A DNA stretch of 22,475 nt. It comes from Methanomassiliicoccaceae archaeon. GTDB lineage: Archaea > Thermoplasmatota > Thermoplasmata > Methanomassiliicoccales > Methanomethylophilaceae. Positions 7,459 to 15,975 of this stretch are shown piece by piece. The stretch covers positions 1 through 22,475 of the forward strand of contig WRKA01000177.1 in assembly GCA_009778265.1 (NCBI GenBank), read 5' to 3'. Under the pieces are notes generated by a model, which worked only from the letters and a program-made list of their open reading frames with translations, made no database searches and had not been told where the DNA came from. A program made the translations under genes and the position numbers. Every line of letters starts with the position of its first letter. Position 1 is the stretch's first letter.

Positions 7459-8298
7459 TCAGCGGCCGGACCTGATGCAGCAGCAGGTCCTCTTTTCGAC
7501 GACCCGCATACCTTTCTCTTTCGCCCACTGTATCGTCTGACGCGACGGGTTCGCGATGTGTCTCACACCGGCCTCGATGCACCTTATCTCCAGAGTGCGG
7601 TGAGAGCGGGGGCGCATGCAGCCCAGCGTCACATTGAGACCCGTATCGATCATCATGACCGCCGCATCGGTCACGGCGTCCTCCGATATCAGCGTATCCT
7701 CGGTGATAGTTCCTTTCGTCGGCACAAGTGCCAGCAGAACGACATCCCTCAGCCCTTTGTTCCTTACAAGTCCGACGGACAGCCGAAGGTCCTCCGTCCC
7801 GAACCCCGCGGTAAGATGCGCCACCGGTGTCCCGCCTGCATCCGTGATATTATCCAGCATATCGGAATAGGCGGACGCCGGAACGTTAAGATGCAGAACG
7901 TTCCTTATTATCGCCGGGTCCTGATGAACATCGACGGAGAACGCTTTCACACCAGCATTGACCAATGCGGCCGCATCTTCTTTTCCGATGAGGCCGGTGT
8001 GTATGTTCACCTTCAGCCCTTTTTCGGATGCGTATCGTATCGCGTCCGTCATCCTCATCACGGGAACGGAACCGTCGGCGTCGCACCCTCCGCTTATCAG
8101 CAGGCCATCCCCTCCCGATGATATTATGCGGTCGATGACGCGCATCATATCCTGAGGTGTCTCCGCAGCGATCATACCGTTAAGGTGCGAGCCTCCGCAG
8201 TGCTCGCACATAAGGTCGCATTTCGTTCCCGTTACCGAGACGGAAGGAAAGGACCTTCCGGGTGAATATACCGTCAATACGCTGTTATCGGGGTTCAT
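7459..8298 (-). CDS. Radical SAM protein, biotin/lipoyl-synthase-like, with C-terminal CCC motif
   Basis: This 279-residue protein carries the radical SAM cluster motif CDLMCEHC (Cys27, Cys31, Cys34) right after the strand PSVSVTGTK, so it should bind a [4Fe-4S] cluster and cleave S-adenosylmethionine. Other barrel features include LISGGCDADG, VNIHTGLI and a C-terminal GCMRPRSHRTLE block. It ends in RTCCCIRSGR (Cys272-274), which could ligate a second cluster. The overall form resembles archaeal proteins annotated as biotin-synthase homologues, a group from which archaeal lipoyl synthases were described; assignment to LipS1 or LipS2 is inference from memory and not secure. The ATG at 8298 has no ribosome binding site, but TTGAATAAAG lies about 27 nt upstream, consistent with a leaderless transcript. 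It is divergent from the eL20 operon and upstream of the dinD relic on the same strand. Confidence 0.85.
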   Translation of the reverse strand: MNPDNSVLTVYSPGRSFPSVSVTGTKCDLMCEHCGGSHLNGMIAAETPQDMMRVIDRIISSGGDGLLISGGCDADGSVPVMRMTDAIRYASEKGLKVNIHTGLIGKEDAAALVNAGVKAFSVDVHQDPAIIRNVLHLNVPASAYSDMLDNITDAGGTPVAHLTAGFGTEDLRLSVGLVRNKGLRDVVLLALVPTKGTITEDTLISEDAVTDAAVMMIDTGLNVTLGCMRPRSHRTLEIRCIEAGVRHIANPSRQTIQWAKEKGMRVVEKRTCCCIRSGR

Positions 8299-8319
8299 TT
8301 ACGTACGTATCGACCAAAA

Positions 8320-8339
8320 GCTTTATTCAATAGATATAA
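8320..8339. promoter_or_regulatory. Divergent promoters of the radical SAM gene and the eL20 operon
   Basis: Only 62 bp separate the two start codons. TTGAATAAAG (minus strand, 8320-8329) lies ~27 nt from the radical SAM ATG, and AGATATAA (plus strand, around 8332-8339) ~26 nt from the eL20 ATG. Both spacings predict leaderless mRNAs. A 10-bp palindrome TACGTACGTA (8300-8309) lies beside the radical SAM start. Confidence 0.5.
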
Positions 8340-8360
8340 TTCTTCGTCTCGGTAGTTGCA

Positions 8361-8588
8361 ATGAAGGGTTTCCGAGCAAAGGGTTCCTTTAAGGACACAA
8401 GAAGCAGACAAGATTTCACAGTTGAAGTGGCCGCGGAGAACGAAGATGCGGCGAAAGAGAAGGTCCTGTCCAACCTGGGCAGCAGGCACAAGCTCAAAAG
8501 ATGGGAGATATCCATCGACGAACTTACGGAGCTTGCGCCGGCGGACATAACGGACCGCCTCGTACAGCACGAGGTCGGTGAGAACTGA
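8361..8588 (+). CDS. rpl18a: Large-subunit ribosomal protein eL20 (L18a / LX)
   Basis: This 75-residue protein matches the short archaeal form of eL20 (older names LX, L18Ae, L20a), a component of the 50S subunit. It begins MKGFRAKGSFKDTRSRQDFTVEV and keeps the basic loop NLGSRHKLKRWEISI, as in the family. The ATG lacks a ribosome binding site and lies ~26 nt after a TATA box, so it is probably translated from a leaderless message as first gene of the eL20-pfdA-ftsY operon. Its TGA stop overlaps the next start (ATGA-type overlap), pointing to translational coupling. The same gene order is common in euryarchaea. Confidence 0.93.
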   Translation: MKGFRAKGSFKDTRSRQDFTVEVAAENEDAAKEKVLSNLGSRHKLKRWEISIDELTELAPADITDRLVQHEVGEN

Positions 8589-9004
8589 TGAATGACAACG
8601 AGCTCCGTCAGGCGCTCAACGCCCTGGACGTCTACAAGACGCAGCTGGACGCGCTCGCCAATCAGGCGCAGATATTCCAGATGTCGCTGGAAGAAGCCAT
8701 AAGGTCCAGAGAGACGATGAAAGCGTTCCTTAACGCGAAGGAAGGGGACGACATACTTGTACCGGTAGGGGGGGCGTCATACGTCTCCGCGAAAGCGACC
8801 GGCGATAATAAGGCGATCGTAGGCATCGGAAGCAGGATCTCTGTGGAGAAGGACCTTCCCGCCGCGGTGGAGTTCATGGAACAGAGCGTGAAAGAGATAA
8901 CCGACGCTCTGAAGAGAACAGGAGAGGCCATCAACGAGACGGAGGCGGCCGCCAGGAACCTGTCCTTGACGGTGCAGCAGGAATACGAAAGAAGACAGCA
9001 GTGA
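8588..9004 (+). CDS. pfdA: Prefoldin subunit alpha
   Basis: The 138-residue product is the alpha subunit of prefoldin, the hexameric chaperone (two alpha, four beta) that holds unfolded nascent proteins and passes them to the thermosome. Two long helices (residues ~3-50 and ~90-136) form the coiled-coil tentacle. Between them lies the beta-hairpin region with DDILVPVGGASYVSA and IVGIGSRISVEKD, characteristic of the alpha type. The ATG overlaps the eL20 stop by one base, and ftsY begins 7 nt after its own stop, so the three genes form one operon. The beta subunit gene is not in the window. Length and hairpins are normal for the family. Confidence 0.94.
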   Translation: MNDNELRQALNALDVYKTQLDALANQAQIFQMSLEEAIRSRETMKAFLNAKEGDDILVPVGGASYVSAKATGDNKAIVGIGSRISVEKDLPAAVEFMEQSVKEITDALKRTGEAINETEAAARNLSLTVQQEYERRQQ

Positions 9005-9010
9005 GCTGAT

Positions 9011-10378
9011 ATGTTCGATTCCCTGAAGAACAAATTCAAGAATCTTTTCAAAAAGGACCAGCCGGAAGCGGAAGAGGTCACGCTCCCAGCGGACGACCGT
9101 CCTAAGGACATTGCTGTTAAAGAGAGAGGACCGAAAGAAAAGGCGCGCGTGTTCGATGATGATGATGACGATTTTGAATTCGGCGACGATCTGATCAGCG
9201 ATGACGATCTTTTCGAAGATGACGGACCTGAGGACGACGACGTTCCCGAAAGACCGGTAAAAGACAAGACGGTCAAGGAACCCGCCCGTAAGGAACCTGC
9301 GGTGCGCAAGGAACCTTCCGTGAAAAAAGAACCCGCGCCGGCACCGGCACCCGCGGACGAGGGCGGACCTTCCAAAAAGGAAAGGATAAAACTCGCCAAG
9401 CAGGCCGCCAAAGAAAAAAAGGCGGCGGCGAAACAGGAAAAGATCGAAGCAAAACAGGAAAGGGTAGCGGCGAAAGAGGCCGTTAAGTATGCCGATAAGA
9501 AACAGGACGACGGGGAACTCGTCGGCGATTCCGGGAAAAAGATAAAAGAAGGTAACCTCGGCAGTCTCCTCTGGGAGCTGGAGGTAGCGCTGATGGAAGC
9601 GGATGTTGCCCTTCCCGTCGTCGAAGAGATAGTCAGCGGGGTGAAGGAGGACCTTACCGGGAAACGTTACGCGCGCGGCCACACGCTGGACGAAGTGGTC
9701 GAGACCTCCTTGAAGAACTCCATATCGAACATCTTAAAACTGAACGAGTTCGATTTCGACGCCTGGTTCCTTACGAAGGACAGACCGGTGGTCGTGATGT
9801 TCGTCGGGATAAACGGGACCGGTAAGACGACGGCGATCGCGAAGATCGCGAACCGTCTCATGAAAGAAGGAAGGACGGTGGTGCTCGCCGCCTCGGACAC
9901 CTTCAGGGCGGGCGCCATAGAACAGCTGACGATACATTCGGAAAGACTGGGATGCAAGATCGTCAAGCACTCGGCCGACGCGGACCCGGCGGCGGTCGCG
10001 TTCGACGCTATCGAGCATGCGAAAGCGAAACGCAGGGACGCCGTTCTCGTGGATACCGCGGGAAGGATGCAGACCAACAGCAATCTCATGGACGAGATGA
10101 AGAAGATCAAGAAGGTGGCGAGACCCGATCTCGTGATGTTCGTCGGTGATTCGCTTGCCGGGAACGACGCGGTGGAGCAGGCGAGGGCGTTCGACGCCGC
10201 CATAGGCGTGGATGCCATCATGTTGACGAAGATCGACGCGGACTCCAAAGGCGGTGCCGCGCTCTCGATAGCGCACACCATCGGAAAACCCATAGCGTTC
10301 GTATCGAACGGCCAGGAATACGATCAGATAATAAAGTTCAGTTCCAAGTGGATGATGGACCGTCTGTTCGAAGATTGA
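9011..10378 (+). CDS. ftsY: Signal recognition particle receptor FtsY
   Basis: FtsY is the membrane-associated GTPase that docks the SRP-ribosome complex at the translocon. The 455-residue protein has the NG domain at ~180-455: N-domain helices (LLWELEVALMEADVALPVVEEI), P-loop GINGTGKT (266-273), DTFRAGAIEQL, DTAGRMQTN (348-356), TKIDADSKGGAALS (406-419) and GQEYDQI. The N-terminus is unusually long and strongly zoned: a basic amphipathic helix (1-15, MFDSLKNKFKNLFKK) suited to membrane contact, an Asp-rich stretch (~49-77), tandem KEP-type repeats (~89-109) rich in Pro and Ala, then an Ala/Lys/Glu helix (~121-165). Such acidic A-type extensions occur in FtsY but vary greatly. The ATG at 9011 follows GAGCTGAT. 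It is the last gene of the eL20-pfdA-ftsY operon and is convergent with the M20 hydrolase. Confidence 0.95.
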   Translation: MFDSLKNKFKNLFKKDQPEAEEVTLPADDRPKDIAVKERGPKEKARVFDDDDDDFEFGDDLISDDDLFEDDGPEDDDVPERPVKDKTVKEPARKEPAVRKEPSVKKEPAPAPAPADEGGPSKKERIKLAKQAAKEKKAAAKQEKIEAKQERVAAKEAVKYADKKQDDGELVGDSGKKIKEGNLGSLLWELEVALMEADVALPVVEEIVSGVKEDLTGKRYARGHTLDEVVETSLKNSISNILKLNEFDFDAWFLTKDRPVVVMFVGINGTGKTTAIAKIANRLMKEGRTVVLAASDTFRAGAIEQLTIHSERLGCKIVKHSADADPAAVAFDAIEHAKAKRRDAVLVDTAGRMQTNSNLMDEMKKIKKVARPDLVMFVGDSLAGNDAVEQARAFDAAIGVDAIMLTKIDADSKGGAALSIAHTIGKPIAFVSNGQEYDQIIKFSSKWMMDRLFED

Positions 10379-10394
10379 TGCATATTTCCGGTTG

Positions 10395-11615
10395 TCAGAC
10401 GCAGAGCTTGTGGAACAGCGTGGCAAAGACCTTCGCATCGGATCTTAGATTATCAAGATCACAGTATTCGTTCGGCTGGTGCAGCGAACCTCCTCCGGTC
10501 TGCCACACGTATGCGTTGTAACCGGCCAATCTGAAGAAATTGGCGCACGTCCCTCCCCCCACACCGACCGTTTCGGGTTCTTTGCCGACGATCGACGATA
10601 TCGAATCGCGAAGCGCTTTGAACTCGTCGCATCCGGTGTCCGAAGTTTTTCCGGACCTCGTTCTCTGTTCCACCGTCACCGTTATCTTAGCACCAGTCCT
10701 CTTTTCCCATCTCTCGCCCAGTTCCTTCGCGTAAACAATAAGGTCGTCGGGATCGTACATCGGCAGCAGACGGATGTCCAGCCAGAACTCATGATACCCG
10801 GGTATCGTGTTTATGTTGCCTACCGTTGCTATCGCCTTCGTGGGCTCGAATGTGGACACCGTCGGCCTGAATATCGGGTCCTCGCCCGGATATCTCTCTT
10901 CCAGTCTGTCCAGTATATCGGAGAGCATGTTCGTGCTCACCCGGTAGGCGTTCAATCCCTTCTGCGGCGTCGAACCGTGCGTTTGCTTTCCCTCCACCGA
11001 GAACTTAAGCCAGATCAGATGCTTCTCCGCCACTTCGACCATCGTGCCCCCGGGAACTCCCCAGTCCGGAACGACAAAAACATCGTCGGGACCGAAAAGA
11101 CCCGCGTTTATGAGATACTCGATGCCCATCGTGCTAGTCGTTTCTTCGTCGGCCACTATCGCCAACCCTATGGAACGTTTCGTTAATTGTCCGAGTTCGA
11201 AGAACTTTGACGCGTATATGGACGAGATGATCGCCTGGCCGTTGTCCTCGGTACCGAGTCCGTATATCTTTCCGTCCTTCACCACCGGTTCATACGGCGG
11301 GGTCCTCCATTCTTCCAGGTCGCCGGGCAGAACGGTATCGAGATGCGATACGATCCATACGGTTCCTTTTCCTTTTCCGTTCTTCTTTGCCAGTATGTTC
11401 GGTCTCATGACCGTGCCGTCAAGAGCGTCCTTGACGTCGAAGCGTTCGACGCTGTCGAAATCTTTCAAGAATCCGAGGACCTTGTCCGCCCTCTGTCCCT
11501 CGCCTTTGCCGCCGTTCAGCGGACCGATCGCGGGTATGCGGATCATGGCGCTCATATCCGCTATCATGTCATCCGTCGATCCGTCTATCTTTTTAAGAAT
11601 GCTGTCCAGGCGCAT
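10395..11615 (-). CDS. M20-family metallohydrolase (ArgE/DapE/peptidase type)
   Basis: The 406-residue protein is a two-zinc amidohydrolase or peptidase of family M20. Visible metal and catalytic positions, numbered from the chosen start: SHLDTV (His91, Asp93), GTEDNGQA (Asp124), ADEETTSTMG (Glu157, Glu158), VPDWGVPG (Asp184) and a final SLHQPNEY (His379). The dimerisation (lid) domain includes GKQTHGSTPQKGLNA with His213. The conserved set suggests an active enzyme on an N-acyl amino acid or a small peptide; acetylornithine deacetylase, succinyl-diaminopimelate desuccinylase and dipeptidase are all possible, and no neighbouring biosynthetic gene decides. The ATG at 11615 (MRLDSILKK) is chosen because GAGGTG lies 10 nt upstream; an in-frame ATG at 11633 would add six residues. 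It stands alone between ftsY (convergent) and the giant phosphatase gene. Confidence 0.88.
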   Translation of the reverse strand: MRLDSILKKIDGSTDDMIADMSAMIRIPAIGPLNGGKGEGQRADKVLGFLKDFDSVERFDVKDALDGTVMRPNILAKKNGKGKGTVWIVSHLDTVLPGDLEEWRTPPYEPVVKDGKIYGLGTEDNGQAIISSIYASKFFELGQLTKRSIGLAIVADEETTSTMGIEYLINAGLFGPDDVFVVPDWGVPGGTMVEVAEKHLIWLKFSVEGKQTHGSTPQKGLNAYRVSTNMLSDILDRLEERYPGEDPIFRPTVSTFEPTKAIATVGNINTIPGYHEFWLDIRLLPMYDPDDLIVYAKELGERWEKRTGAKITVTVEQRTRSGKTSDTGCDEFKALRDSISSIVGKEPETVGVGGGTCANFFRLAGYNAYVWQTGGGSLHQPNEYCDLDNLRSDAKVFATLFHKLCV

Positions 11616-11698
11616 GCCACTGTGACACCTCATAAGATTAAAATGTTTGCTGACAAAAAACAAAATCGGTAAGAAAAAAGGGTCTAAAAGGTTTGGTC

Positions 11699-11719
11699 GG
11701 ACAGAGAGACCCTCCGTCC
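11699..11719 (-). terminator. Hairpin terminator of the giant phosphatase gene
   Basis: GGACAGAG (11699-11706) and CTCCGTCC (11712-11719) form an 8-bp stem with one mismatch around a 5-nt loop, starting 14 bases past the stop at 11733. On the minus strand T-rich sequence follows (ACCTTTTAGACCCTTTTTTC). This fits an intrinsic terminator. Confidence 0.5.
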
Positions 11720-11732
11720 TGTGTTCTCGGAC

Positions 11733-14700
11733 TTACGGCTTCCTGAACAGCGCTGATACTCCCGCAAAGCTTGCCATGACCGCTCCGATCGCGCCTGCGA
11801 AGACCTTAATGTCGAACTTGATAGCTCGGCCATTGTCCTCGCCCTGGTCGTCATCGTTGCCGCTACATCTTGGGGGTACTGTCACGTCTGTATCATCGCC
11901 GGGCTCGGTCGGGTCTGTTTCATCTGTCCCGCCGCCGAGCGGGCCGTCGATCATCGAACGGGGGGCCGGCTGCGGGTCGCGGTAGTCGACCAGTCTGAAG
12001 TCGTCCTTGTTGTTCTCCGTATCAACATTGCGGTCTATGCGCTCAAAGCCCTTCTGCTTGGACTGCTCGCTGTAATAATCGCCTGCATAACCGTCGATCA
12101 GATCGGTGGTGCCGGCGTCGTTTCCGGCGCAACCGAACATGTCCACGTAACCGACCATCTTCGTTCCGTTGCCGTCAATGTCGAAGGGATCCACGATCGA
12201 CGCATCGATGGAATCGATGCCGTACGTGATCACATATTTCGAGCCTTTCGTCACAAATCCGGGAGCGTTCTCCCATGTCTGGTCGAAGGTCGTGAGCACG
12301 AGTGTGGTGCCGTCCGCCGTCTCGCCGCAGTTGATCAGATAGGATGTCTTCGCCTGAAGTACTATCGGATCAAGCGCAAGACCTGCCCAGCCGTCCCTGT
12401 TCTCCGCATACTGTGTGCAGTACCCCTGATAGAACACATAGTATCCGTCGAGACACACATCGAAGTCGTTCGGGTTGTATATCTCTATGAAACTGTGTGA
12501 GACGGGGACACCGGTCGCCAGAGCTCCTTTCTCATTGATGTTGCCCGCGTATATCGACGCTATGAGCAGCTTTGCCGGTTCGTCCGCCGGTTCCGGGGGA
12601 ACGGGCTGCGCATGTCTCAGCGTGAACGTGTCTATCGGGTTCTCGAGATCTATGCCCGCTTCCGTCGAGTAGTACGTCGTGAACACGAGTGCGCCGTCGA
12701 CCACATCCACCTTGGTGACGGTGGGGGTGTTCGTCTGGTCGTATGCGGCCACGAAGTCATATGCGGTGTTCTGTACCGCATAATACTTACTGCCGGATGC
12801 CGAGTTCGCCTCTATGTAAACGACCTGTCCGGGCAGTTTCGCATATTCCGCGTAGAGGTTGTCGCCGACGGCGATGTAGCCTTCGGTTATCGGCACCATT
12901 CCTCTTCCGGTGCCGGATCCCATCAGGACATCGGACATTACGAACGACCTTGTGTAAACGTGGTCGTGTCCGTTGAGGACCGCATCGATATCAAGTTCCG
13001 CAAGCACCGGTGACCATGACGCCCTGCGCGAGTATATGTCCGAGTCCGCCGTGTGCGACGCATTGGAATACAGACCGTGGTGGAACACCACTATCTTCCA
13101 TTCCGGTGCTTCGCCGAAGATCTCTTCGAACTGCGCTATCGCGTTCACCATGAATGTCCTGTGGTTGGCGATGTTGGTGTCGTTGGAGTTCAGATGCATG
13201 AACATGACGCTGCCGTAAGAATACCAGTAGTCGCCGTTGTAGGCGTTGCTGCCGACATAGTTGGGCATGTTGAAGTGCTGTCCGTAGTTATCACCGTTGT
13301 CGTGGTTACCGAGGGTCGGTGCCATTGCCAGGCTCTTCAGTTCCTCGGGGGTGAGGAAACCGCTGTACTGAGGTTCCGTACCGGCCGTCTCCACCTGGTC
13401 CCCGCCGGAGACTATGAACGCGAGTTCCGGGAATTCCGTTAGGATGTTCGTCATCGTTGTCTGCCATCCCTGTGTGTCCCTTGCGACATTGCCGGATGAA
13501 CCGATCTGCACATCTCCCACCAGAACAAAACTGAACACGTCCGAAGGCTGCACCTTGAAGGTGTATACATCGGATAATGCGCTTCCCGTCCTGATCTGGT
13601 AGAAGTACGTTCCCGCTTCCAGGTCCGTTACCGTCACTTTGTTGCTCAGGTATCCGGACACCGCGGTCGACGACGTCGCTGAGGTGTATGCCGTTGCGTT
13701 CGCCTCGTCGCCGGACGCCCATACCGTGAGCGTCGTTGCCACGGGGCTGTCGCTGTACCAGGTGAAGTTCCTCTGCGTCTCATCGGAACCGGGCTGCATG
13801 GTCAGGCTGTTCATGTTGTAGGCCGGTTCCGATCCGATGACTCTGAACGAGACGCCGAAGTATCCGGATATCCCGTTCTCACCGGTAACGGTCACGGTCG
13901 CCGTGTACGTTCCCGGAGCGAGACTGTTCTTCGGTGCGACGGTGAACGATGTCTCGGCGCCTATCTGCAGAGCGAAGGACATTCCGGAAAGTTCGAACGC
14001 AGATGCGTTCGGACCGCCGAGCGTTACCGTCAGCGGGCCGGTGGATGCGGTACCCGTGTTCTCCACATTCACGGTCATCGGTCCAACGTCCGAATATCCG
14101 ACATAGGCGTCGGGGAACTCCTGCGTTCCGATCCTGTCCATCGAAATATCATATATCGGATCTGCCGATGTGAAACAGATGTAGAACGTCTCGAATATGC
14201 CGTTGTCCCCTTCTACCGTCAGTATTGCGACGTACGTTCCCGCCGAAAGGTCCGGCCTAAGCATAACGATCATCTTCTCTTTGCCGCCGACAGCGATGCT
14301 GTCTATGACCGACGCTGATAATATCATGTCGGATGCGTTCGGACCGCTGAGCGTTGCCGTCAGCGTATCGGTGGGCTGGTTTCCTTTGTTGGTTATCGTT
14401 ATCACAACGGAGTTCTGTCCTCCCAACGATATATCGAATACCGCCGCCTCGACTGTAAATGATATGTTGAAGGATTCGGACCTTCCGCTCTCATCGGTAA
14501 CTGTCACGGTCGCCGTGTACGTTCCCGCAGCGAGTCCTGCCGTCGGAACGACCGCGAATGTTGCGCTGCCGCCCATCGGTATGTCTCCGATCGTTGCGGG
14601 TATCGCTTCGAATGCCTCCGCGCCGTCGCCGGTGATCTTTACTGTCAGCGTACCGGTGCCTGTGTTGCCTTTGTTCTCTACATTCACCAGGACCTGTTCC

Positions 14701-15884
14701 GCAGACGCATAACCTTCCGCTTCCGATCTGAACACATATGTTCCGGTCTCGCTTAACGATATGCCGTATATCGCTTCGACGATTATGATTATGTCGACCG
14801 TCTTGCTGATGTTGTCGCCGCTTATCACGGCCGATGCCGTGTATGTTCCTGCGTGGAGACCGTTCTTTACTATGACCGCGACGATCGCCATTCCGCCTGC
14901 ATCGATGTTGTTTATCAGTTCCGTCGAAAGTATCATCACGGACGCATCCTGACCGGTCAGGGAAACGGTCAGCGGACCTGTCGGCTGGTCGCCTGTGTTG
15001 GTGATCGTGAAGACCGCTGCGTTCGGTGCGCCGACCGATATCTCGTTCGTACCGATCTCTCCGTTACCGCCGGTCTCGGCGGCCTCGGCCGAGAATGTCA
15101 GATCGGTAAAATTCATGTATATGTCCGAGCTAGCGGCGCGGTCCTGATGAAGTTCCACCGCAATTGTGTTGTATTCCTGCAGAAGGCCCGCGGGTATGGC
15201 GAGCGTTCCGCTCCCTCTTTCCATATCACCTACGGTGCTGGCGGCGCCGTACTGCACATTCTGCGTGTACCCGCCGGCCGGTGTGTTGTGCCTTCCGATC
15301 TCCGTGCCGTTGAGGTATATGATCACCGCATCGTCGAAGAATATCTCATAAGAAACTGATAATATTCTCGGGATGTCCTCGGCGGCGAGGGCGAAATTGT
15401 ATCTGAAGAAGTATGTTTCTATGCGGTCGCTCGTGCCGGCGATGTTGCCGTTAAGTATCGTACCGAGCGTTCCCCAAACATCGGGGGCCGTTCCGTTCTT
15501 GTATCCGAACGGACCTGCACCGATGTTCCATGCGCTGTCGTCCACACCTATATCGACGGTGTATCCGAGCACTGCGTTAAGTTCTTGGTCTGTGTATGTG
15601 TTAGGTAACGACCAGGCGTGACGGTATTCGTTCACTTCCGATACATGACCGGAAGTCTGCCCCAGAATATAGAGCGGTGTGGTCTCGAACGGGTCGCTGT
15701 TGTCATCAATATATCTCCATTCGGAAGAGGGATCGATCGTTCTCAGTTCCTTCGTTCCGGCGGATCCGGTTGCGTATGTCCCCGATAACTCGTCGGCGAT
15801 CGCGGAGGCCATCCCGCTGAATGCGGGAAGCATAAGCGCGACGACGAGCAGCACGGAGATCGCGCCGCTGATCTTTCTGTTCAT
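11733..15884 (-). CDS. Giant secreted purple-acid-phosphatase-like metallophosphoesterase with Ig-like repeats and lamin-tail domain
   Basis: The 1383-residue product is predicted to be an extracellular, membrane-tethered phosphoesterase. Order of parts: signal peptide (1-~30, ending MASAIA); a jelly-roll domain (~45-265) with WNIGAGPFGYKNG and FFDDAVIIYLNGTEIGRHNTP; four Ig-like repeats of ~90-105 residues (~280-372, 377-480, 484-574, 578-682), each with an AGTYTA-type turn; a purple-acid-phosphatase N-terminal domain (~687-779); a calcineurin-like catalytic domain (~783-1037) with GDVQ (790), GGDQ (827), GNHD (859), HHG (935) and GHDH (972), all metal ligands present; a lamin-tail-like domain (~1104-1250, FIEIYNPNDFDVCLDGYYVF); an acidic Thr/Asp/Pro linker; and a terminal hydrophobic helix (~1358-1380). 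The ATG at 15884 is supported by GAGGTG 6 nt upstream and the signal peptide. Substrate is unknown. This domain mix is commoner in bacterial secreted enzymes. Confidence 0.88.
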   Translation of the reverse strand: MNRKISGAISVLLVVALMLPAFSGMASAIADELSGTYATGSAGTKELRTIDPSSEWRYIDDNSDPFETTPLYILGQTSGHVSEVNEYRHAWSLPNTYTDQELNAVLGYTVDIGVDDSAWNIGAGPFGYKNGTAPDVWGTLGTILNGNIAGTSDRIETYFFRYNFALAAEDIPRILSVSYEIFFDDAVIIYLNGTEIGRHNTPAGGYTQNVQYGAASTVGDMERGSGTLAIPAGLLQEYNTIAVELHQDRAASSDIYMNFTDLTFSAEAAETGGNGEIGTNEISVGAPNAAVFTITNTGDQPTGPLTVSLTGQDASVMILSTELINNIDAGGMAIVAVIVKNGLHAGTYTASAVISGDNISKTVDIIIIVEAIYGISLSETGTYVFRSEAEGYASAEQVLVNVENKGNTGTGTLTVKITGDGAEAFEAIPATIGDIPMGGSATFAVVPTAGLAAGTYTATVTVTDESGRSESFNISFTVEAAVFDISLGGQNSVVITITNKGNQPTDTLTATLSGPNASDMILSASVIDSIAVGGKEKMIVMLRPDLSAGTYVAILTVEGDNGIFETFYICFTSADPIYDISMDRIGTQEFPDAYVGYSDVGPMTVNVENTGTASTGPLTVTLGGPNASAFELSGMSFALQIGAETSFTVAPKNSLAPGTYTATVTVTGENGISGYFGVSFRVIGSEPAYNMNSLTMQPGSDETQRNFTWYSDSPVATTLTVWASGDEANATAYTSATSSTAVSGYLSNKVTVTDLEAGTYFYQIRTGSALSDVYTFKVQPSDVFSFVLVGDVQIGSSGNVARDTQGWQTTMTNILTEFPELAFIVSGGDQVETAGTEPQYSGFLTPEELKSLAMAPTLGNHDNGDNYGQHFNMPNYVGSNAYNGDYWYSYGSVMFMHLNSNDTNIANHRTFMVNAIAQFEEIFGEAPEWKIVVFHHGLYSNASHTADSDIYSRRASWSPVLAELDIDAVLNGHDHVYTRSFVMSDVLMGSGTGRGMVPITEGYIAVGDNLYAEYAKLPGQVVYIEANSASGSKYYAVQNTAYDFVAAYDQTNTPTVTKVDVVDGALVFTTYYSTEAGIDLENPIDTFTLRHAQPVPPEPADEPAKLLIASIYAGNINEKGALATGVPVSHSFIEIYNPNDFDVCLDGYYVFYQGYCTQYAENRDGWAGLALDPIVLQAKTSYLINCGETADGTTLVLTTFDQTWENAPGFVTKGSKYVITYGIDSIDASIVDPFDIDGNGTKMVGYVDMFGCAGNDAGTTDLIDGYAGDYYSEQSKQKGFERIDRNVDTENNKDDFRLVDYRDPQPAPRSMIDGPLGGGTDETDPTEPGDDTDVTVPPRCSGNDDDQGEDNGRAIKFDIKVFAGAIGAVMASFAGVSALFRKP
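13839..15047 (-). repeat. Four Ig-like repeats encoded in the phosphatase gene
   Basis: Segments 14769-15047, 14445-14756, 14163-14435 and 13839-14153 encode related domains. They share the core V-NxGxxxTGxLTVxLxGxxAS followed by a hydrophobic strand and an AGTYTATVTV hairpin. Repeats 1 and 3 lack the GYxS insertion that repeats 2 and 4 carry near their starts (EGYASAEQ, VGYSDVGP), giving an A-B-A-B pattern that suggests duplication of a two-domain unit. Confidence 0.7.
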
Positions 15885-15975
15885 TTTTTTCACCTCTGTT
15901 GTTAAAATAATAGGTTTGGACCGTGTTTTATGGAATGGGGTTTGGTCTAACACACCTCAATGTCAGAAGAGGTAA

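Noticed and set aside
8777..9682. Long open frames antisense to pfdA and ftsY (up to about 300 codons)
   Set aside because: They mirror the codon bias of clearly real genes on the other strand, have no family features, and would overlap pfdA and ftsY entirely.
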